Translations under genes and position numbers: made by a program | In this document: piece after piece, positions 6,215 through 6,706 of the stretch | Layout of the letters: every line of letters starts with the position of its first letter | Numbering within the stretch: the first letter of the stretch is position 1 | Notes under the pieces: generated by a model | Databases searched by the model: none | The model's input: only the letters and a program-made list of their open reading frames with translations | What the model was told of the DNA's origin: nothing | Source of the DNA: Archangium sp. | GTDB lineage: Bacteria; Myxococcota; Myxococcia; Myxococcales; Myxococcaceae | Assembly (NCBI GenBank): GCA_016793525.1 | Contig: JAEUJT010000473.1 | Location: forward strand, 1-6,706 | Reading direction: 5' to 3' | DNA: 6,706 nt

Positions 6215-6706
6215 ATGCCCTCGTTGTCCTCCATCCCGCGCGCCGCGCTGGCGCTCGTCTGCGCCGTGGGCACCGCTGCGCGCGCGCACGACGAAGGCGT
6301 GTCGGAAGTCGATTCCGACAAAGGCGTGTCTGCGCATGCGACCGGCACCTCAGCCCGCGCCCATCTCGACGGAGGCGCCTCTGCGCTTTCGTCCGTCGCC
6401 GACGGAAGACACCCCGCGCGCGTGTACGAAGTCGGTTCCGACACAGGCGTGTCTGCGCCTGCGACCGGCACTTCAGCTCGCGCGCAGCTCGACGGAGGTC
6501 TCCGCGAACCTGCGATGGGCGACAGAGGGAATCGCCCGGCGAGCGCGCCTGACGAGCTCGCGCCGAAGCTCCGGGGCGGCGACGCGGCACTGCACGGTGG
6601 ACAACCAGGCCGCGAAGCCGACGAAGAGACCGCTCAGGTCGTCGCACAGAACCGCCCTGCACGCGCACCCCCAGACAGCGCCGACGACGGAGGCACCTCG
6701 GAGTCT
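6215..6706 (+). CDS. Exported protein with repeated low-complexity N-terminus (3' truncated)
   Basis: The frame is open from ATG 6215 to the window edge (164 complete codons, no stop). Residues 1-24 are a good Sec signal peptide: IPR, a hydrophobic core AALALVCAVG, and a TAARA-H cleavage site after residue 24. The mature part is low-complexity, rich in Asp, Gly, Ala, Ser and Arg, with two near-identical 24-residue units at 31-54 and 72-95, and D-x-GVS three times (26-30, 35-39, 76-80). No folded domain is reached inside the window. G/C-ending codons dominate in this frame, and the signal peptide favours it over the antisense frames. GTG 6185 in the same frame could add 10 residues, but it also lacks a visible Shine-Dalgarno and would spoil the signal peptide. 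Because it follows a His-rich mini-protein it may be an outer-membrane receptor or transport component with an unstructured N-terminal linker; this is a guess. Confidence 0.6.
   Translation, partial: MPSLSSIPRAALALVCAVGTAARAHDEGVSEVDSDKGVSAHATGTSARAHLDGGASALSSVADGRHPARVYEVGSDTGVSAPATGTSARAQLDGGLREPAMGDRGNRPASAPDELAPKLRGGDAALHGGQPGREADEETAQVVAQNRPARAPPDSADDGGTSES
6305..6376 (+). repeat. 72-bp direct repeat, copy A
   Basis: Matches 6428-6499 at 64 of 72 positions with no gaps. It is in frame within the exported protein (residues 31-54, beginning EVDSDKGVSA). Just before and into its start lies a perfect 7-bp inverted repeat, GTCGGAA (6301-6307) and TTCCGAC (6313-6319), around 5 nt. Confidence 0.85.
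6428..6499 (+). repeat. 72-bp direct repeat, copy B
   Basis: Second copy, starting 123 bp (41 codons) after copy A and in the same frame (residues 72-95, beginning EVGSDTGVSA). The eight differences from copy A are four silent and four amino-acid changing (D/G, K/T, H/P, H/Q). The inverted repeat at its left end is degraded (GTACGAA against TTCCGAC). Confidence 0.85.

Noticed and set aside
5782..6471. Minus-strand extension of the 287-aa gene to a 517-residue frame
   Set aside because: It is antisense to the His-rich and exported genes, crosses a likely divergent promoter gap and has no supported start; the plus-strand signal peptide and hydrophobic helix explain the region better.
6135..6668. 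177-residue minus-strand frame with two repeated Arg/Gln-rich units
   Set aside because: The repeats are just the antisense reading of the 72-bp duplication; the composition is Arg-rich as expected for a shadow frame in GC-rich DNA.

Overview
The window is GC-rich DNA with strong G/C preference at third codon positions. Its genes are mostly tightly packed, with small divergent promoter gaps. A secreted archaeal/myxobacterial-type beta-propeller protein and a LysM/Ig-like/peptidoglycan-binding accessory protein of a type often seen in Myxococcota point to a myxobacterium or relative (Myxococcota/Deltaproteobacteria). This placement is inferred from style and protein families, not from a marker gene. 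No rRNA, tRNA, CRISPR array, transposase or integrase was seen.

Layout. (1) 1-999, plus strand: the C-terminal part of a secreted beta-propeller protein, cut by the left window edge and followed by a good intrinsic terminator (about 1023-1067). (2) 3329 down to 1075, minus strand: a two-gene operon. A 213-residue LysM + Ig-like + peptidoglycan-binding protein overlaps by ATGA a 538-residue protein of unknown function, which has a second small beta domain and a long alpha-helical, partly hydrophobic centre. (3) 3418-4914, plus strand: a 498-residue cytosolic-looking protein I do not recognise, transcribed divergently from the LysM operon across an 88-bp gap. (4) 5781 down to 4918, minus strand: a 287-residue unrecognised protein, convergent with (3) with only 3 bp between stop codons. 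(5) 5863-6138, plus strand: a 91-residue membrane-anchored or secreted His-rich mini-protein. (6) 6215 to the right edge, plus strand: the N-terminus of an exported protein with a clear signal peptide and a duplicated 72-bp in-frame segment.

How they may work together. The LysM/Ig/PG-binding protein resembles accessory proteins encoded in type VI secretion (VgrG/PAAR) effector islands of Myxococcota. The translationally coupled 538-residue protein carries a short beta module of the kind that also occurs in such islands. The most interesting reading is therefore that 1075-4914 (perhaps to 5781) is an orphan effector/adaptor island, with the two unrecognised proteins as cargo, immunity or chaperone candidates. 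No secretion core gene lies in the window, so this is inference. Separately, genes (5) and (6) look like the start of a metal-related export or uptake operon, for example a His-rich protein preceding an outer-membrane receptor, but the diagnostic part of (6) lies outside the window.
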